A stretch of DNA of 64,000 nucleotides, from assembly GCF_006715765.1 (NCBI RefSeq), contig NZ_VFNV01000001.1, positions 1,302,001 through 1,366,000 on the forward strand, in the 5' to 3' direction. A program made the position numbers and the translations under genes. Position 1 is the stretch's first letter, and the number at the start of each line of letters is the position of its first letter. The notes beneath the pieces are model-generated. The model worked only from the letters and a program-made list of their open reading frames with translations. It searched no databases and was not told the origin of the DNA. This stretch comes from Rarobacter incanus. GTDB taxonomy: Bacteria; Actinomycetota; Actinomycetes; Actinomycetales; Cellulomonadaceae. This document shows, piece after piece, positions 1 to 9,245 of the stretch.

Positions 1-346
1 TCTCGTCCCAGGCGCCAAGCACAATCCGCCGGATCCGTGCCCCGAGCGCGGCGCCCGCACACATTGCACAGGGTTCCAACGTGACGACCAGCGTCGCATC
101 GGCAAGTCGCCAGCGCCCCACTGCGGTAGCGGCCTGCCGCAGCGCCATCACCTCGGCGTGGCCGGTGGGGTCGCATCGCGCTTCCCTATCGTTCCACCCG
201 CGGCCCAGAATCTCGCCATCGGACCCGACGACCAATGCCCCCACAGGGACATCTCCCGCGGTTTGCGCGCGGTCAGCGAGCGCCATCGCTTCCCGCATCC
301 AGGCGCTCTGGCGTGCAGCATCGGCGGCTAGGTCAAGGGGCGTCAC
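1..346 (-). CDS. tadA: tRNA-specific adenosine deaminase TadA (3'-truncated by window edge)
   Basis: Reading leftward from a GTG at 346, the frame stays open to the window edge and gives about 115 residues. It encodes the deaminase signature: a His-Ala-Glu-Val zinc/proton-shuttle motif and, later, Pro-Cys-Ala-Met-Cys with the two zinc-binding cysteines. TadA converts adenosine 34 to inosine in tRNA-Arg(ACG), which is essential for decoding CGN codons. The C-terminal part lies outside the window. A GTG five bases upstream runs into a stop after two codons, so the GTG at 346 is the likely start. The gene is divergent from upp with about 110 bp between them. Other cytidine/guanine deaminases share the motif, but the spacing fits TadA best. 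Confidence 0.88.
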   Translation of the reverse strand, partial: MTPLDLAADAARQSAWMREAMALADRAQTAGDVPVGALVVGSDGEILGRGWNDREARCDPTGHAEVMALRQAATAVGRWRLADATLVVTLEPCAMCAGAALGARIRRIVLGAWDE

Positions 347-457
347 GTCACAAGTGTGGCATCGGTGGCTTTCATAACCCAACGAGCGAACGATCACCCC
401 CGCAATCCGGGCTAAAGTCGCCGACGAAGGCTGGCCTTTGACGGTAGCGTAAGAACT

Positions 458-1099
458 ATGGAACTTCACGTAGCTGACCACCCCCTCATTGCTCACAAAG
501 TCACCGTCTTGCGCGACAAGAACACCGATTCCCCGACCTTCAGACGTTTGGTTGAAGAATTGGTGACACTTTTGGCGTACGAGGCAACCCGCGACGTGCG
601 CGTCGAACAGGTTGAGGTGACCACGCCGGTTGCGACGACCACCGGCACGCACATCGCAGACCCTCGTCCCATCGTCGTCCCGATCCTGCGTGCCGGCCTT
701 GGCATGTTGGACGGCATGGTCAAACTCCTGCCGACCGCCGAAGTCGGGTTCCTGGGAATGCTGCGCGACGAAACGACGCTGGAGGCCGTCACCTACGCAA
801 ACCGCCTGCCCAATGACATGCGCGGACGTCAGTGCTTCCTGATCGACCCCATGCTCGCAACCGGCGGCACACTGATCATGGCTATCGAATACCTGCTCGA
901 ACTGGGCGCCCGTGACGTCACTGCCGTGTGCCTGCTCGCAGCGCCCGAGGGCATCGAAGCCGTGCGCGAGGCGATCGAGGGCACGGGCGCCAGCGTCAAA
1001 ATCGTCGTTGCCGCAGTCGACGAGCGGCTGAACGAAAAGGGCTACATCGTCCCCGGTTTGGGGGACGCCGGCGACCGCCTCTACGGCGTCGTGGACTAG
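458..1099 (+). CDS. upp: uracil phosphoribosyltransferase
   Basis: This 213-residue cytoplasmic enzyme makes UMP from uracil and PRPP in pyrimidine salvage. The length is that of bacterial Upp. The PRPP-binding stretch DPMLATGGT sits near residue 129, [13 protein letters not shown] near 75 is the conserved loop, and the C-terminus carries the family GDAGDR motif before a terminal Asp. The ATG at 458 has only a weak upstream purine stretch. The gene stands alone, divergent from tadA and convergent with the DUF1540 gene, and two hairpins separate it from that gene. Confidence 0.95.
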   Translation: MELHVADHPLIAHKVTVLRDKNTDSPTFRRLVEELVTLLAYEATRDVRVEQVEVTTPVATTTGTHIADPRPIVVPILRAGLGMLDGMVKLLPTAEVGFLGMLRDETTLEAVTYANRLPNDMRGRQCFLIDPMLATGGTLIMAIEYLLELGARDVTAVCLLAAPEGIEAVREAIEGTGASVKIVVAAVDERLNEKGYIVPGLGDAGDRLYGVVD

Positions 1100-1119
1100 G
1101 CCCGCCCTGCAAGCAACGA

Positions 1120-1166
1120 TGCCCCGGCGGGGGTTGATGACTTACGTCGTCTCCGCCGCCGGGGCA
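1120..1166 (+). terminator. hairpin after upp
   Basis: A perfect 11-bp inverted repeat (TGCCCCGGCGG at 1120-1130, complement at 1156-1166) with a 25-nt loop starts 20 bp after the upp stop. It has no U-tract, so it may work as an intrinsic-like or factor-assisted end of the upp transcript. Confidence 0.45.
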
Positions 1167-1216
1167 CCTGCAAGAATTATGCCACGAGATTCCCGCGCCT
1201 CGTGCCAAAAAATTAA

Positions 1217-1256
1217 GAAACGCGTTCGTGCACTATTTGCCCCACGAACGCGTTTC
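1217..1256 (-). terminator. intrinsic terminator of the DUF1540 gene
   Basis: A 14-bp perfect stem (GAAACGCGTTCGTG at 1217-1230 with its complement at 1243-1256) has a 12-nt loop. Read leftward it is followed by TTAATTTTTT, so it is a textbook rho-independent terminator for the leftward DUF1540 gene. It can also block rightward reading from upp. Confidence 0.85.
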
Positions 1257-1294
1257 CACTGAATTTCCGGGAATTCAAACGAAATGAAATCCGG

Positions 1295-1600
1295 TCAGCG
1301 CGACTCGAATGTAAGGCATCCAGGGTGACTCACGTTGTCAGGTCCCGCCCCAATGCGCACGGACGCCGCGCCACACTCTAGGTGAGAGTTGTGCGAGCAG
1401 TCGGAGCGGTGGCACGCGCCAACCTCGGCGACTACCTTGTCCAGTCCCCCCTTGACGCTAAGGGGAATGAACGTTGCGCAGCTCGCGGAGCTTGCACCGC
1501 CGATAGTGATGGCACCCGCGTGGCAGGCGTGTTCGGTGTTGTAGGAGCACCCGTCAACGGAGCACTCGGCGATCTGGGGAAGGTCAGCTACGGTCGACAT
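1295..1600 (-). CDS. DUF1540 domain protein, two tandem Cys-rich repeats
   Basis: This 101-residue protein contains two copies of the short DUF1540 module. The first is around residues 13-34 (C-x3-DGCSYN...CHAGAITIG) and the second around residues 62-84 (CHRSDCSHNSHLECGAASVRIG). Each copy carries three or four cysteines with a histidine, which suggests metal or iron-sulfur binding, but the family has no established biochemical role. The start ATG has a good ribosome site (AGGAGG) seven bases upstream. The gene is monocistronic, downstream of the heat-shock operon, and ends at a strong intrinsic terminator. The upstream 120 bp is unusually AT-rich for this genome and probably holds its promoter. 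Confidence 0.85.
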   Translation of the reverse strand: MSTVADLPQIAECSVDGCSYNTEHACHAGAITIGGASSASCATFIPLSVKGGLDKVVAEVGACHRSDCSHNSHLECGAASVRIGAGPDNVSHPGCLTFESR

Positions 1601-1726
1601 TTCGGCCTCCTAATGGTGAGATTTCTTGACTGATTTCACCACGATAAACCGAATTAATAAATCCCGCTAGCAAGTTAGGCCAAACTAATTAATGCGAATT
1701 CGCCAACGAATTAGACAACATATTTG

Positions 1727-2272
1727 TTAGTTATTTGATTCATTCGTTGGCGTTTGAGCGCCCTGCCGGTGCGCGTGCCGGACTTGCCCGCGGCTCGGAC
1801 CCAGCGCACCGCGAACAACGACGGTTCCCGATTCGCGCTGTGTGCGCGTCTTGCGCACGACAACCACGTTGCCCGACGAACCGGCAGAAAAGATCCGGCT
1901 GCCGGGTTCGCGGGTGAGGAGCAAATCAATGTGCCCGCGCAGCCGTGTAACCTCCGACTCAAGCGCCAGGATACGGCGAATGCCCGCGAGGTTGATTCCC
2001 TCTTCCTGGCTCATGCGCTGAATCTCGCGCAGCGTTGCAATATCACGCAACGAGTACCGCCGGCCCCGCCCAGCAGTTCGCCGGGGAGTAACCAAGCCGG
2101 TGCGATCGTATTGGCGCAGGGTTTGCGGGTGCATCCCCGCAAGCTCGGCTGCCCGTGAAATGACGAAGAGCGGCTCGTTGAGCTGCTCTTCGGTGATGCG
2201 GGGGGCGCGGTGGGCGAACTCGTCGGTTCGCCCACCCCGCCCGTTGTCGCTCGGAATACCGGCCATTGTCAC
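1727..2272 (-). CDS. hspR: HspR, MerR-family heat-shock repressor
   Basis: This 181-residue regulator has a MerR-type winged helix at about residues 35-105 ([25 protein letters not shown], then [11 protein letters not shown]), followed by a short coiled region. HspR represses the dnaK operon by binding HAIR inverted repeats and uses DnaK as co-repressor. Its GTG start overlaps the dnaJ stop (GTGA), so it is the last gene of dnaK-grpE-dnaJ-hspR and autoregulates with the chaperones. The basic C-terminal tail of about 50 residues is somewhat longer than usual. Matching HAIR-like sites occur in front of dnaK at 5892-5974. Confidence 0.93.
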   Translation of the reverse strand: MTMAGIPSDNGRGGRTDEFAHRAPRITEEQLNEPLFVISRAAELAGMHPQTLRQYDRTGLVTPRRTAGRGRRYSLRDIATLREIQRMSQEEGINLAGIRRILALESEVTRLRGHIDLLLTREPGSRIFSAGSSGNVVVVRKTRTQRESGTVVVRGALGPSRGQVRHAHRQGAQTPTNESNN

Positions 2273-3255
2273 AGCGCGGCTTCCCGGCGCAGTTCCTCGC
2301 GCACATCGGTGTCCGCAGTCGCCGCAGCGAACTGCTGGACTGCGGTGCGGGTGGCCTCGTCCATGTTTTGTGGAACCACGATCTGCACGGTTCCCAGCAG
2401 GTCACCGGCACCCTTCGACGTGGCAATGCCCCTGCCCTTGACGCGCAGGACGCGACCAGACGGCGTGCCCGGAGCGATCTTGACCTTCACCATCTTGCCG
2501 TCGAGCGTCGGCAACTCGATCGTGGCACCCAGTGCCGCCTCGGCAAACGTCACCGGAACGGTCAGTCGCAGGTTGCGTCCATCCATCGTGAACACGGGGT
2601 GAGGTTCGACATCGACCGAAATAATCAAGTCGCCGGCCGGGCCGCCATTCGATCCCGGCCCGCCCTTGCCGCGCAGTCGGATCTTTTGCCCGTCGTGGAC
2701 CCCCGCCGGTATGCGAACCTTGACCGGCTTGCCATCGACGCCGAGGGTGACGGTCGAGCCCTCGACCGCCTGCCTGAAAGGCAACCTGGTGCGAGCGCTG
2801 AGGTCGCGGCCGGGCCGCGCCATCGGCGCCCCGCGGAAGCCGTTTCCCCCGCCGCCGAACATCCCGCCCAGGATGTCCTCGAAGCCACCGCCACCGGAGG
2901 TTGAGAAGCGCACGTTTCCGCCGCCTCCCCCGCCGCCGAACATGCCACCCAGAAAGTCCTCGAAACCGCCCGCGCCGGCGCCAGCGCCGCCGGGTCCCGC
3001 CGCGAAACGCGGGCCTCCACCGGCCATCTGCCGCACGGCATCGTATTGCTTGCGTTCCTTGGCATCACTGAGCACGGTGTACGCCTCAGAGATGTCCTTG
3101 AACTTGGCTTCCGCCACCGCGTCACCCGGGTTCTGATCGGGGTGATACTTGCGAGCTAGCTTGCGGTACGCCTTCTTGATAGTGGATTGGTCGGCGTCCT
3201 TAGAGACACCGAGCGCAGCGTAGAAGTCCTTTTCGATCCAATCCTGTGCGGTCAT
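2269..3255 (-). CDS. dnaJ: DnaJ-family co-chaperone lacking the zinc-finger region
   Basis: This 328-residue J-protein stimulates DnaK ATPase activity and delivers substrates. The J domain occupies residues 10-75 with the HPD motif at 38-40. A Gly/Phe-rich segment follows (about 80-145, with repeated FGGGG), then two C-terminal substrate-binding beta domains (about 150-310). The four CxxCxGxG zinc-binding repeats of canonical DnaJ are absent, so this is a class B (CbpA-like) protein placed in the main dnaK operon. It starts 52 bp after grpE and overlaps hspR by a few bases. A zinc-finger DnaJ is presumably encoded elsewhere, for example near hrcA, but it is not in this window. Confidence 0.93.
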   Translation of the reverse strand: MTAQDWIEKDFYAALGVSKDADQSTIKKAYRKLARKYHPDQNPGDAVAEAKFKDISEAYTVLSDAKERKQYDAVRQMAGGGPRFAAGPGGAGAGAGGFEDFLGGMFGGGGGGGNVRFSTSGGGGFEDILGGMFGGGGNGFRGAPMARPGRDLSARTRLPFRQAVEGSTVTLGVDGKPVKVRIPAGVHDGQKIRLRGKGGPGSNGGPAGDLIISVDVEPHPVFTMDGRNLRLTVPVTFAEAALGATIELPTLDGKMVKVKIAPGTPSGRVLRVKGRGIATSKGAGDLLGTVQIVVPQNMDEATRTAVQQFAAATADTDVREELRREAAL

Positions 3256-3307
3256 GGCGCCTCCCTTCGGTGTTCAAGCAGCGTTGAATTTGGGTAATTG
3301 TTGAATG

Positions 3308-3934
3308 TCACTGTGCGGGGCCGGTCACGGCCACACGGGCGGCGCGAACGACCTTTTCTCCAATCCGATAGCCCGGCTCAATGACGTGGCTGATCGTGAT
3401 CGCCTGCGCGTCGGGGTCCTCCTGATGCATAAGCGCCTCATGCAGGGTCGGGTCGAACTCCTCGCCCACAGCCCCGAAGGACTCCACATTGAACTTGCTC
3501 AGCGCCCCGGTAACCTTCTCGACGATTGCCGCGAAAGGTCCCGAAAGCTGTTCGTGTTCTTTAGCGCGCGAGATGTCATCCAGCGCTGGAAGCAGCGCCG
3601 ACAGCACGTCCTCAACGCCCTTCGTCCGCGCGGCTTCCTGGTCGCGCAGGGCCCGGTTGCGGTAGTTCGTGAAGCTCGCGCGTTCGCGTTGCAGATCGTC
3701 GAGCAACTCAGTTGCCTTCGCCTGCGCAGCCGCCAACTCGTCGTCGATTGGTCCCGCCGGATCAAAATCCAGGTGGGCGATTGGGTCATCAGACCCCGCA
3801 CCCGCGGGTGCGGACCCGGCACCAGCCTGGTCCGCACCCTCGCGCACGTCCCCGGTTTCGGGGTCGATACGGCGGTTGTCAACGAAGTGGAACGGCTCCT
3901 TGTCTTCGTTGCGTTCGCTGTTCATGTCCGTCAC
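3308..3934 (-). CDS. grpE: GrpE nucleotide-exchange factor
   Basis: This 208-residue protein promotes ADP release from DnaK. A disordered acidic, Gly/Ala-rich N-terminus (about residues 1-60) precedes the long coiled coil (about 65-125, with [22 protein letters not shown]). The compact beta domain follows, with the family signature [20 protein letters not shown] (about 150-169) and [20 protein letters not shown] near the end. The GTG start at 3934 overlaps the dnaK stop, which implies translational coupling. It is the second gene of the heat-shock operon. Confidence 0.95.
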   Translation of the reverse strand: MTDMNSERNEDKEPFHFVDNRRIDPETGDVREGADQAGAGSAPAGAGSDDPIAHLDFDPAGPIDDELAAAQAKATELLDDLQRERASFTNYRNRALRDQEAARTKGVEDVLSALLPALDDISRAKEHEQLSGPFAAIVEKVTGALSKFNVESFGAVGEEFDPTLHEALMHQEDPDAQAITISHVIEPGYRIGEKVVRAARVAVTGPAQ

Positions 3935-5814
3935 TTGGCTTCGTCCTCGTCATCGACGATCTCGGCGTCGACCACGTCCTCGTCGCTGGCCGATCCGGCC
4001 CCGGCTGCACTTGCCGCATCAGCATCGGCAGCACCCTGCTCGCCCGCAGCCTGTTCCTGCTCGGCGGAGGCGTACAGCGCCTCACCGATTTTCTGCGCGA
4101 CAGTGCTCAGGTTCTCTGCCTTTGCCTTCACCTCGTCAGCGTCGTCGCCCTCCAGCGCCTTCTTGGTGTCGGCGATGGCCGCTTCGACCTCCGTCTTGAC
4201 GTCGGCGGGAACCTTCTCGCCGTTGTCCTTGAGGAGTTTTTCGGTCGAGTAGACCAGGGCCTCAGCCTGGTTGCGGGCTTCGGCATCCTCCCGACGCTTC
4301 TTGTCCTCGGCCGCGTGCGCCTCGGCTTCTTTGACCATGCGGTCAATTTCATCCTTCGGCAGGGCCGAACCGCCGGTGATCGTCATGGACTGTTCCTTGC
4401 CGGTGCCGCGATCCTTGGCGGATACGTGCACAATGCCGTTGGCGTCGATGTCGAAGGTGACCTCGATCTGTGGCACACCGCGGGGGGCCGGAGCGATTCC
4501 GGTCAGATCGAAGGTGCCCAGCGGCTTGTTGTCACGGGCAAATTCGCGTTCGCCCTGGAACACCTGGATGAGCACGCTCGACTGGTTGTCCTCTGCGGTG
4601 GAGAAGATCTCCGAACGCTTGGTCGGAATGGCCGTGTTGCGCTCGATGAGCTTGGTCATAACCCCGCCCTTGGTCTCGATGCCAAGGCTCAGCGGCGTGA
4701 CGTCGATCAACAGCACGTCCTTGCGCTCACCCTTGATGACACCGGCCTGCAACGCGGCACCGACGGCGACTACCTCATCCGGGTTGACGCCCTTGTTGGG
4801 CTCCTTACCGCCGGTCAGCTCCTTGACGACCTCGGTCACAGCGGGCATACGCGTGGAGCCACCGACCAAAACGACGTGGTCAATGTCCGCAACCTTGATC
4901 CCAGCGTCGCGGATGACCGCGTGGAAAGGCGCCTTAGTGCGCTCAAGCAGGTCCTCGGTCATCTGCTGGAACTGCGCGCGGGTCAGCGTGGTGTCCAGGT
5001 GAATTGGGCCGTTCTCGCTCATCGACAGGTACTGCATCGAGATGTTGGTGCTCGTCGCGCTCGACAGTTCCTTCTTGGCCTGTTCGGCAGCCTCACGCAG
5101 ACGCTGCAACGCAATCTTGTCCTTCGACAGGTCAACGCCGTAGCTGTTCTTAACCTCTTTGATCAGGTGCTCAACGATCCGGTTGTCCCAGTCGTCACCG
5201 CCGAGCCGGTTATCACCGCTGGTCGCGCGGACCTGAATGGTCGAAAAGTCGTCCTCGTCCTTGCCAACCTCCAGAAGCGAAACATCGAACGTTCCACCAC
5301 CGAGGTCGAAGACCAGGATGAGTTCGTCTTCCTTGCCCTTTTCCAACCCGTACGCCAGCGCGGCCGCAGTCGGCTCGTTGACGATCCGCAGGACGTTCAG
5401 CCCGGCGATCTGTCCCGCATCCTTGGTGGCTTGACGCTCGGCGTCATTGAAGTAGGCGGGGACGGTAATGACCGCATCGGTCACGGGCTCGCCCAGGTAC
5501 TCCTCGGCGTCCCTCTTCAGTTTGCCCAGAATACGGGCGGAGATTTCCTGTGCCGAATACTTCTTGCCGTCGATCTCTTGGGACCAGTCGGTGCCCATGT
5601 GGCGCTTTACGGAACTGATCGTGCGGTCAACGTTGGTCACCGCCTGCCGCTTCGCGATCTCGCCTACCAGGACCTCGCCGGTCTTGGAAAATGCGACGAC
5701 GGACGGGGTCGTCCGCGCCCCTTCTGCGTTCGCGATAACTGTGGGTTCGCCACCCTCGAGAACTGCTACAACCGAGTTGGTGGTTCCCAGGTCAATTCCT
5801 ACTGCACGTGCCAT
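3931..5814 (-). CDS. dnaK: Hsp70 chaperone DnaK
   Basis: This 627-residue cytoplasmic chaperone begins [14 protein letters not shown], the canonical actinobacterial N-terminus. The ATPase domain shows [10 protein letters not shown] and [10 protein letters not shown], and the C-terminus is the acidic DDEDEAK-type tail. I chose the ATG at 5814 over an upstream in-frame ATG (5907) because AGAAGGAG lies nine bases before it and the protein then matches family length. The upstream ATG lies inside the operator region. The gene is the promoter-proximal member of dnaK-grpE-dnaJ-hspR and is preceded by three HAIR-like operators. Confidence 0.97.
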   Translation of the reverse strand: MARAVGIDLGTTNSVVAVLEGGEPTVIANAEGARTTPSVVAFSKTGEVLVGEIAKRQAVTNVDRTISSVKRHMGTDWSQEIDGKKYSAQEISARILGKLKRDAEEYLGEPVTDAVITVPAYFNDAERQATKDAGQIAGLNVLRIVNEPTAAALAYGLEKGKEDELILVFDLGGGTFDVSLLEVGKDEDDFSTIQVRATSGDNRLGGDDWDNRIVEHLIKEVKNSYGVDLSKDKIALQRLREAAEQAKKELSSATSTNISMQYLSMSENGPIHLDTTLTRAQFQQMTEDLLERTKAPFHAVIRDAGIKVADIDHVVLVGGSTRMPAVTEVVKELTGGKEPNKGVNPDEVVAVGAALQAGVIKGERKDVLLIDVTPLSLGIETKGGVMTKLIERNTAIPTKRSEIFSTAEDNQSSVLIQVFQGEREFARDNKPLGTFDLTGIAPAPRGVPQIEVTFDIDANGIVHVSAKDRGTGKEQSMTITGGSALPKDEIDRMVKEAEAHAAEDKKRREDAEARNQAEALVYSTEKLLKDNGEKVPADVKTEVEAAIADTKKALEGDDADEVKAKAENLSTVAQKIGEALYASAEQEQAAGEQGAADADAASAAGAGSASDEDVVDAEIVDDEDEAK

Positions 5815-5891
5815 GTGTGTTGCACTCCTTCTGTCAAAACTCGGGGTGGATTTGGTCGCCGCCATCGATCCGGCGGACGACACCCGAGCCT

Positions 5892-5974
5892 CTTGAGTCT
5901 CCATCACTCAACTTACGCCTTGAGTCTGCCCGACGCAAGTCTTACTTCACGAAGTTGAGTCTAATTGGCTCAAC
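5892..5974 (-). promoter_or_regulatory. triple HAIR-like HspR operator upstream of dnaK
   Basis: Three inverted repeats follow the HspR HAIR pattern CTTGAGT-N7-ACTCAAG. Site 1 at 5892-5912 is CTTGAGT-N7-ACTCAAC. Site 2 at 5919-5939 is CTTGAGT-N7-ACGCAAG. Site 3 at 5954-5974 is GTTGAGT-N7-GCTCAAC. All three lie 78 to 160 bp upstream of the dnaK start and should mediate HspR/DnaK feedback repression. Confidence 0.9.
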
Positions 5975-6028
5975 ATAGCGCCGCCCGAGATTATTCCGGG
6001 CAACCCACCGCCGTGCGACAATCGACGC

Positions 6029-6787
6029 ATGGCACGCCTTCTAGTCCGTCCCCCGTCACCAAAACTCGGCATGGGCGAGTTGACCCATTTCTCCCGCGTC
6101 GCAGTCGACGCGGACTTAGCGTTGGCGCAGTGGCGAGGGTACGTCGATGCCCTCGCCGCTGCCGGATTCTCCCCGCTTGAGGTCGCGTCCGCAGACAATC
6201 AGCCAGATGGCGTCTTTGTCGAGGACACGGTTGTCATGCTCGGCGCGACCGCCGTCATATCCCTTCCCGGCGCGGCCTCTCGCCGGGGCGAGATCGACAC
6301 AATGGCCCGCACCGTGAGCGAACTGGGGGTCGATGTCCAGCGGATCGTTTCTCCCGGGACGTTGGAGGGCGGAGACGTTCTCAAAGTCGGGTCGACCGTC
6401 TATGTCGGTCGCAGTTCACGCACCAATGACGCCGGCATCGCCCAGCTGGAGGCCATTGCCGCCCGCCTCGGCTACCGCGTCGTCGCCGTGCCCGTCACCA
6501 AGACGCTTCACCTCAAGAGCCAGGTCACCGCGCTGCCGGATGGCACCGTCATCGGGTACGAGCCATTAGTTGACTCCGCCGCGGTGTTCCCGAAGTTCCT
6601 GCCGGTGCCCGAACCCGAAGGCGTTGCCGTCGTCGTCCTGGACGAGTCGACCGTATTGATGTCCGCCGCCGCGCCGCGCACCGCCGAGCTGTTGCGCGAA
6701 CGCGGCCTGGCAGTCATCGCGGTCCCGATTACCGAGTTTGAAAAGATGGAGGGATGCGTGACCTGCCTTTCGGTGCGGGTCCGATAG
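6029..6787 (+). CDS. dimethylargininase / DDAH-like hydrolase
   Basis: This 252-residue protein has the pentein (beta/alpha propeller) fold of N(omega),N(omega)-dimethylarginine dimethylaminohydrolases, which convert methylated arginines to citrulline and methylamines. The visible motifs are FVEDTVVM (about 63-70), LEGGDVL (112-118), the catalytic-His motif TLHLKS with His161, and the C-terminal EGCVTCLSVRV, where Cys246 aligns with the nucleophile. It is a lone gene, divergent from the dnaK operon with about 210 bp between them, and its transcript runs into a palindromic-repeat field. Substrate is assigned by family only; other guanidino-modifying penteins look alike. Confidence 0.85.
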   Translation: MARLLVRPPSPKLGMGELTHFSRVAVDADLALAQWRGYVDALAAAGFSPLEVASADNQPDGVFVEDTVVMLGATAVISLPGAASRRGEIDTMARTVSELGVDVQRIVSPGTLEGGDVLKVGSTVYVGRSSRTNDAGIAQLEAIAARLGYRVVAVPVTKTLHLKSQVTALPDGTVIGYEPLVDSAAVFPKFLPVPEPEGVAVVVLDESTVLMSAAAPRTAELLRERGLAVIAVPITEFEKMEGCVTCLSVRVR

Positions 6788-7263
6788 GACGAGGCCCGCC
6801 CTCCCGCTGGTCGAGTAGCCCGGGCACCTTTCGGTCACACGCCCCCGCACAAACCGGCGCACTCGAACCAAAACCCCGCACTCGACGACCCCGCTGGTCG
6901 AGTTGCCCGCGCAGCGGGCGTATCGAGACCACCCCCCCCCGCGCGCCGACCGCGCCCCTTTCAGTCAAAACCCCTGCACTCGAACCAAAACCCCGCACTC
7001 GACGCCCCCGCTGGTCGAGTTGCCCGCGCAGCGGGCGTATCGAGACCACCCCCCCCGCGCGCCGAGCGCGCCCCTTTCAGTCAAAACCCCCGCACAAACC
7101 GGCGCACTCGAACCAAAACCCCGCACTCGACGCCCCCGCTGGTCGAGTTGCCCGCGCAGCGGGCGTATCGAGACCACCCCCGCGCACGCGCCGAGCGCGC
7201 CCCTTTCAGTCAGTGCCGGCCAAGAACGGCGACCTTCGAGGGTCGAGCCGCCCCCGGACTCGA
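6788..7263. repeat. palindromic REP-like repeat field between convergent genes
   Basis: This 476-bp gap has no credible gene. It holds three near-identical units beginning at 6896, 7013 and 7141 (periods 117 and 128 bp), and a degenerate start at 6808. Each unit contains GGTCGAGTTGCCCGCGCAG then CGGGCGTATCGAGACCACC, a nested palindrome with outer arms GGTCGAG/CGAGACC and inner stem GCCCGC/GCGGGC. Units are separated by CTTTCAGTCAAAACCCC and AACCAAAACCCCGCACTCGA spacers. It separates the DDAH-like gene from the convergent P-type ATPase gene and could act as a bidirectional terminator. Confidence 0.85.
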
Positions 7264-9114
7264 TCAGCGGGACGCGCGGGGCGCCCGCAGCGCGCGCAAC
7301 GCCCACAGGATCGACGTCAGATCGACCAGTTCTTGCAGCGCGGCCCCCACCACGGCGGGGATGGCCCCCGCGCCGGCGACCAACATGAGCACCACCGACA
7401 GTCCGATGCCTATGCCAATCGACTGCTTCGCTACCCGCACGGTCTGACGCGCTATAGTCACCAGCCGTGCCACGCCGGCGAGCGAATCGACCATGATCAC
7501 CGCATCGGCGGAGTCCGAGGCCGCGGTGGCGCCCGCCGCCCCCATCGCAACGCCAACATCGGCCGCCGCTAGGACGGGCGCGTCGTTGATCCCGTCGCCG
7601 ACCATCATCACGGGCCTGCGCGATTCTCCCCGCACCGCATCGACCTTGTCCGCGGGCAGCAGCCCCGCACGGATGTCGTCGATCCCAACCGCGTCGGCGA
7701 TCACCCGCGCCGTTGCGGCCCCGTCCCCGGTGAGCATCATCACGTGCTCGACGCCCCCACCACGCAGCTCCGCGATGACCCCAGCCGCCTCCGCGCGGAC
7801 CTCGTCGGCGAGCTCAATCCACCCCGCGTATTTGCCATCGATTCCGACATGAACCGCCAACCTGCCGGCCGGAAGATGCAGGGACGAGGCCCCCGCCTCC
7901 CCGTCCGCGGCCCCCGCAAACGCACGGCGACCCACGCGCACAGCCCGCCCTGACACCTGGGCGGCAACGCCGTGACCGGCCTGTTCGACAACACCGCTGG
8001 ATGCCCGCACGGCCAGGCCCCGTCCCTGTGCAGCCGCAACTATCGGGCCAGCCATGACGTGTCCCGAAAACTGTTCGGCCCCCGCCGCGAGCGCCAGCAA
8101 CTCGTCGGCGCAATGCGGGCCGTCATCTTGCGGATGCACGGCGACCACCTGGGGGTGTCCGTGGGTCAGCGTGCCGGTTTTGTCGAATGCGGCGGTGCGC
8201 AGCCGCGCCAGGATTTCCAGGACCCCGCCCCCTTTGACGACGACCTGGACGCGCGCCGCGCGGCTCATTCCCGCGAGGAAGGCGACCGGGGCCGCGATGA
8301 GCAGCGGGCATGGTGTCGCGACCACGAGAACCTGGGCAATGCGGGCCGGGTCGCCAGAGACCACCCAGGCGACCCCGGCGATGACCAGCGCCACCGCCGT
8401 GAACGGGACCGCTACCTTGTTCGCGAGCCGGACCATCGGGGCCTTCGAGGCCTGGGCCTCGCGGACCAGATCAACGATTCGTTGGTACTGGCTTTCGGCC
8501 GCGACGCGGGTCGCGCGCAGTCGCAGGGCGGCAGCCCCGTTGACAGCCCCGGACATGATCTGATCGCCAGCGCCAACCGATACGGGCATCGGCTCGCCGG
8601 TCAGGCTGGCCTCGTCGATGGAGCCATTGTTCGACAAGACAGTGCCATCCACGGGCACGATCTCGCCGGGCAGCACGACCAGTTCGTCGCCGACTGCGAC
8701 GTCGGAAGCGGCGACGATCTGCGCGACCCCGGAGGCAGCCACGCGGTGCGCCCGGGAGGGAGCTCGCTCGAGCAGGGAGGTCAGGGTGCGATTCGCGCGA
8801 TGTGAAGCGAAATCCTCCAGCGCCTCCCCGCCCGTGATCATGAGGACGACGATGAGGGACGCCCAATAGTCACCTACCGCAGCCGTCGATACGATCGCAA
8901 GGATCGCCAAAATATCGAGGCCGTACTCGCCGGCGGCGAACTCGCGGATCATTCCGACCAGCTGATTGACCGCCACGACCAGGACGAATGCGGTCAGCGG
9001 CCAACGGCCATATTCCCCGCGCCCCAGTGCAAGAAGCGCCAGGCCGACCATGGCCACCGCGAGTGTTGCTGCAACCCACGGATAGGCGCGCACCGCCACC
9101 AACATTTTCCTCAT
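7264..9114 (-). CDS. heavy-metal P1B-type ATPase, TPC variant
   Basis: This 616-residue membrane pump exports (or, less often, imports) a transition metal ion using ATP. The visible order is N-terminal membrane helices without any cytosolic CxxC metal-binding domain, the actuator domain (SLTGEPMPVSVGAGD at about 170), a metal-site helix containing ATPCPLL, the phosphorylation site DKTGTLTHG, and the hinge MVGDGINDAPVLAAADVGVAMG. The usual CPC motif is replaced by TPC, so the metal cannot be inferred with confidence. At about 615 residues it is short because the N-terminal metal domains are missing. The ATG at 9114 lies within tandem TATATCA repeats (9114-9120, 9124-9130) that may be an operator. 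Confidence 0.88.
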   Translation of the reverse strand: MRKMLVAVRAYPWVAATLAVAMVGLALLALGRGEYGRWPLTAFVLVVAVNQLVGMIREFAAGEYGLDILAILAIVSTAAVGDYWASLIVVLMITGGEALEDFASHRANRTLTSLLERAPSRAHRVAASGVAQIVAASDVAVGDELVVLPGEIVPVDGTVLSNNGSIDEASLTGEPMPVSVGAGDQIMSGAVNGAAALRLRATRVAAESQYQRIVDLVREAQASKAPMVRLANKVAVPFTAVALVIAGVAWVVSGDPARIAQVLVVATPCPLLIAAPVAFLAGMSRAARVQVVVKGGGVLEILARLRTAAFDKTGTLTHGHPQVVAVHPQDDGPHCADELLALAAGAEQFSGHVMAGPIVAAAQGRGLAVRASSGVVEQAGHGVAAQVSGRAVRVGRRAFAGAADGEAGASSLHLPAGRLAVHVGIDGKYAGWIELADEVRAEAAGVIAELRGGGVEHVMMLTGDGAATARVIADAVGIDDIRAGLLPADKVDAVRGESRRPVMMVGDGINDAPVLAAADVGVAMGAAGATAASDSADAVIMVDSLAGVARLVTIARQTVRVAKQSIGIGIGLSVVLMLVAGAGAIPAVVGAALQELVDLTSILWALRALRAPRASR

Positions 9115-9245
9115 ATATCACGGTATATCAGATACGAGCGCCCCCTCGCATCCAAGGTGAGCCTTGTCTGATCTGCGGCAAATCGTTGGAATTTCAGCGT
9201 AAATGCGCTTTTGCTGCGGGCGAATCCCGGCGGGTTTGCGAGTGA

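Noticed and set aside
3712-5958. Long open frame on the + strand opposite dnaK/grpE (about 748 codons).
   Set aside because: It is antisense to well-conserved chaperone genes; high-GC codon use keeps the opposite frame open. No domain is recognisable.
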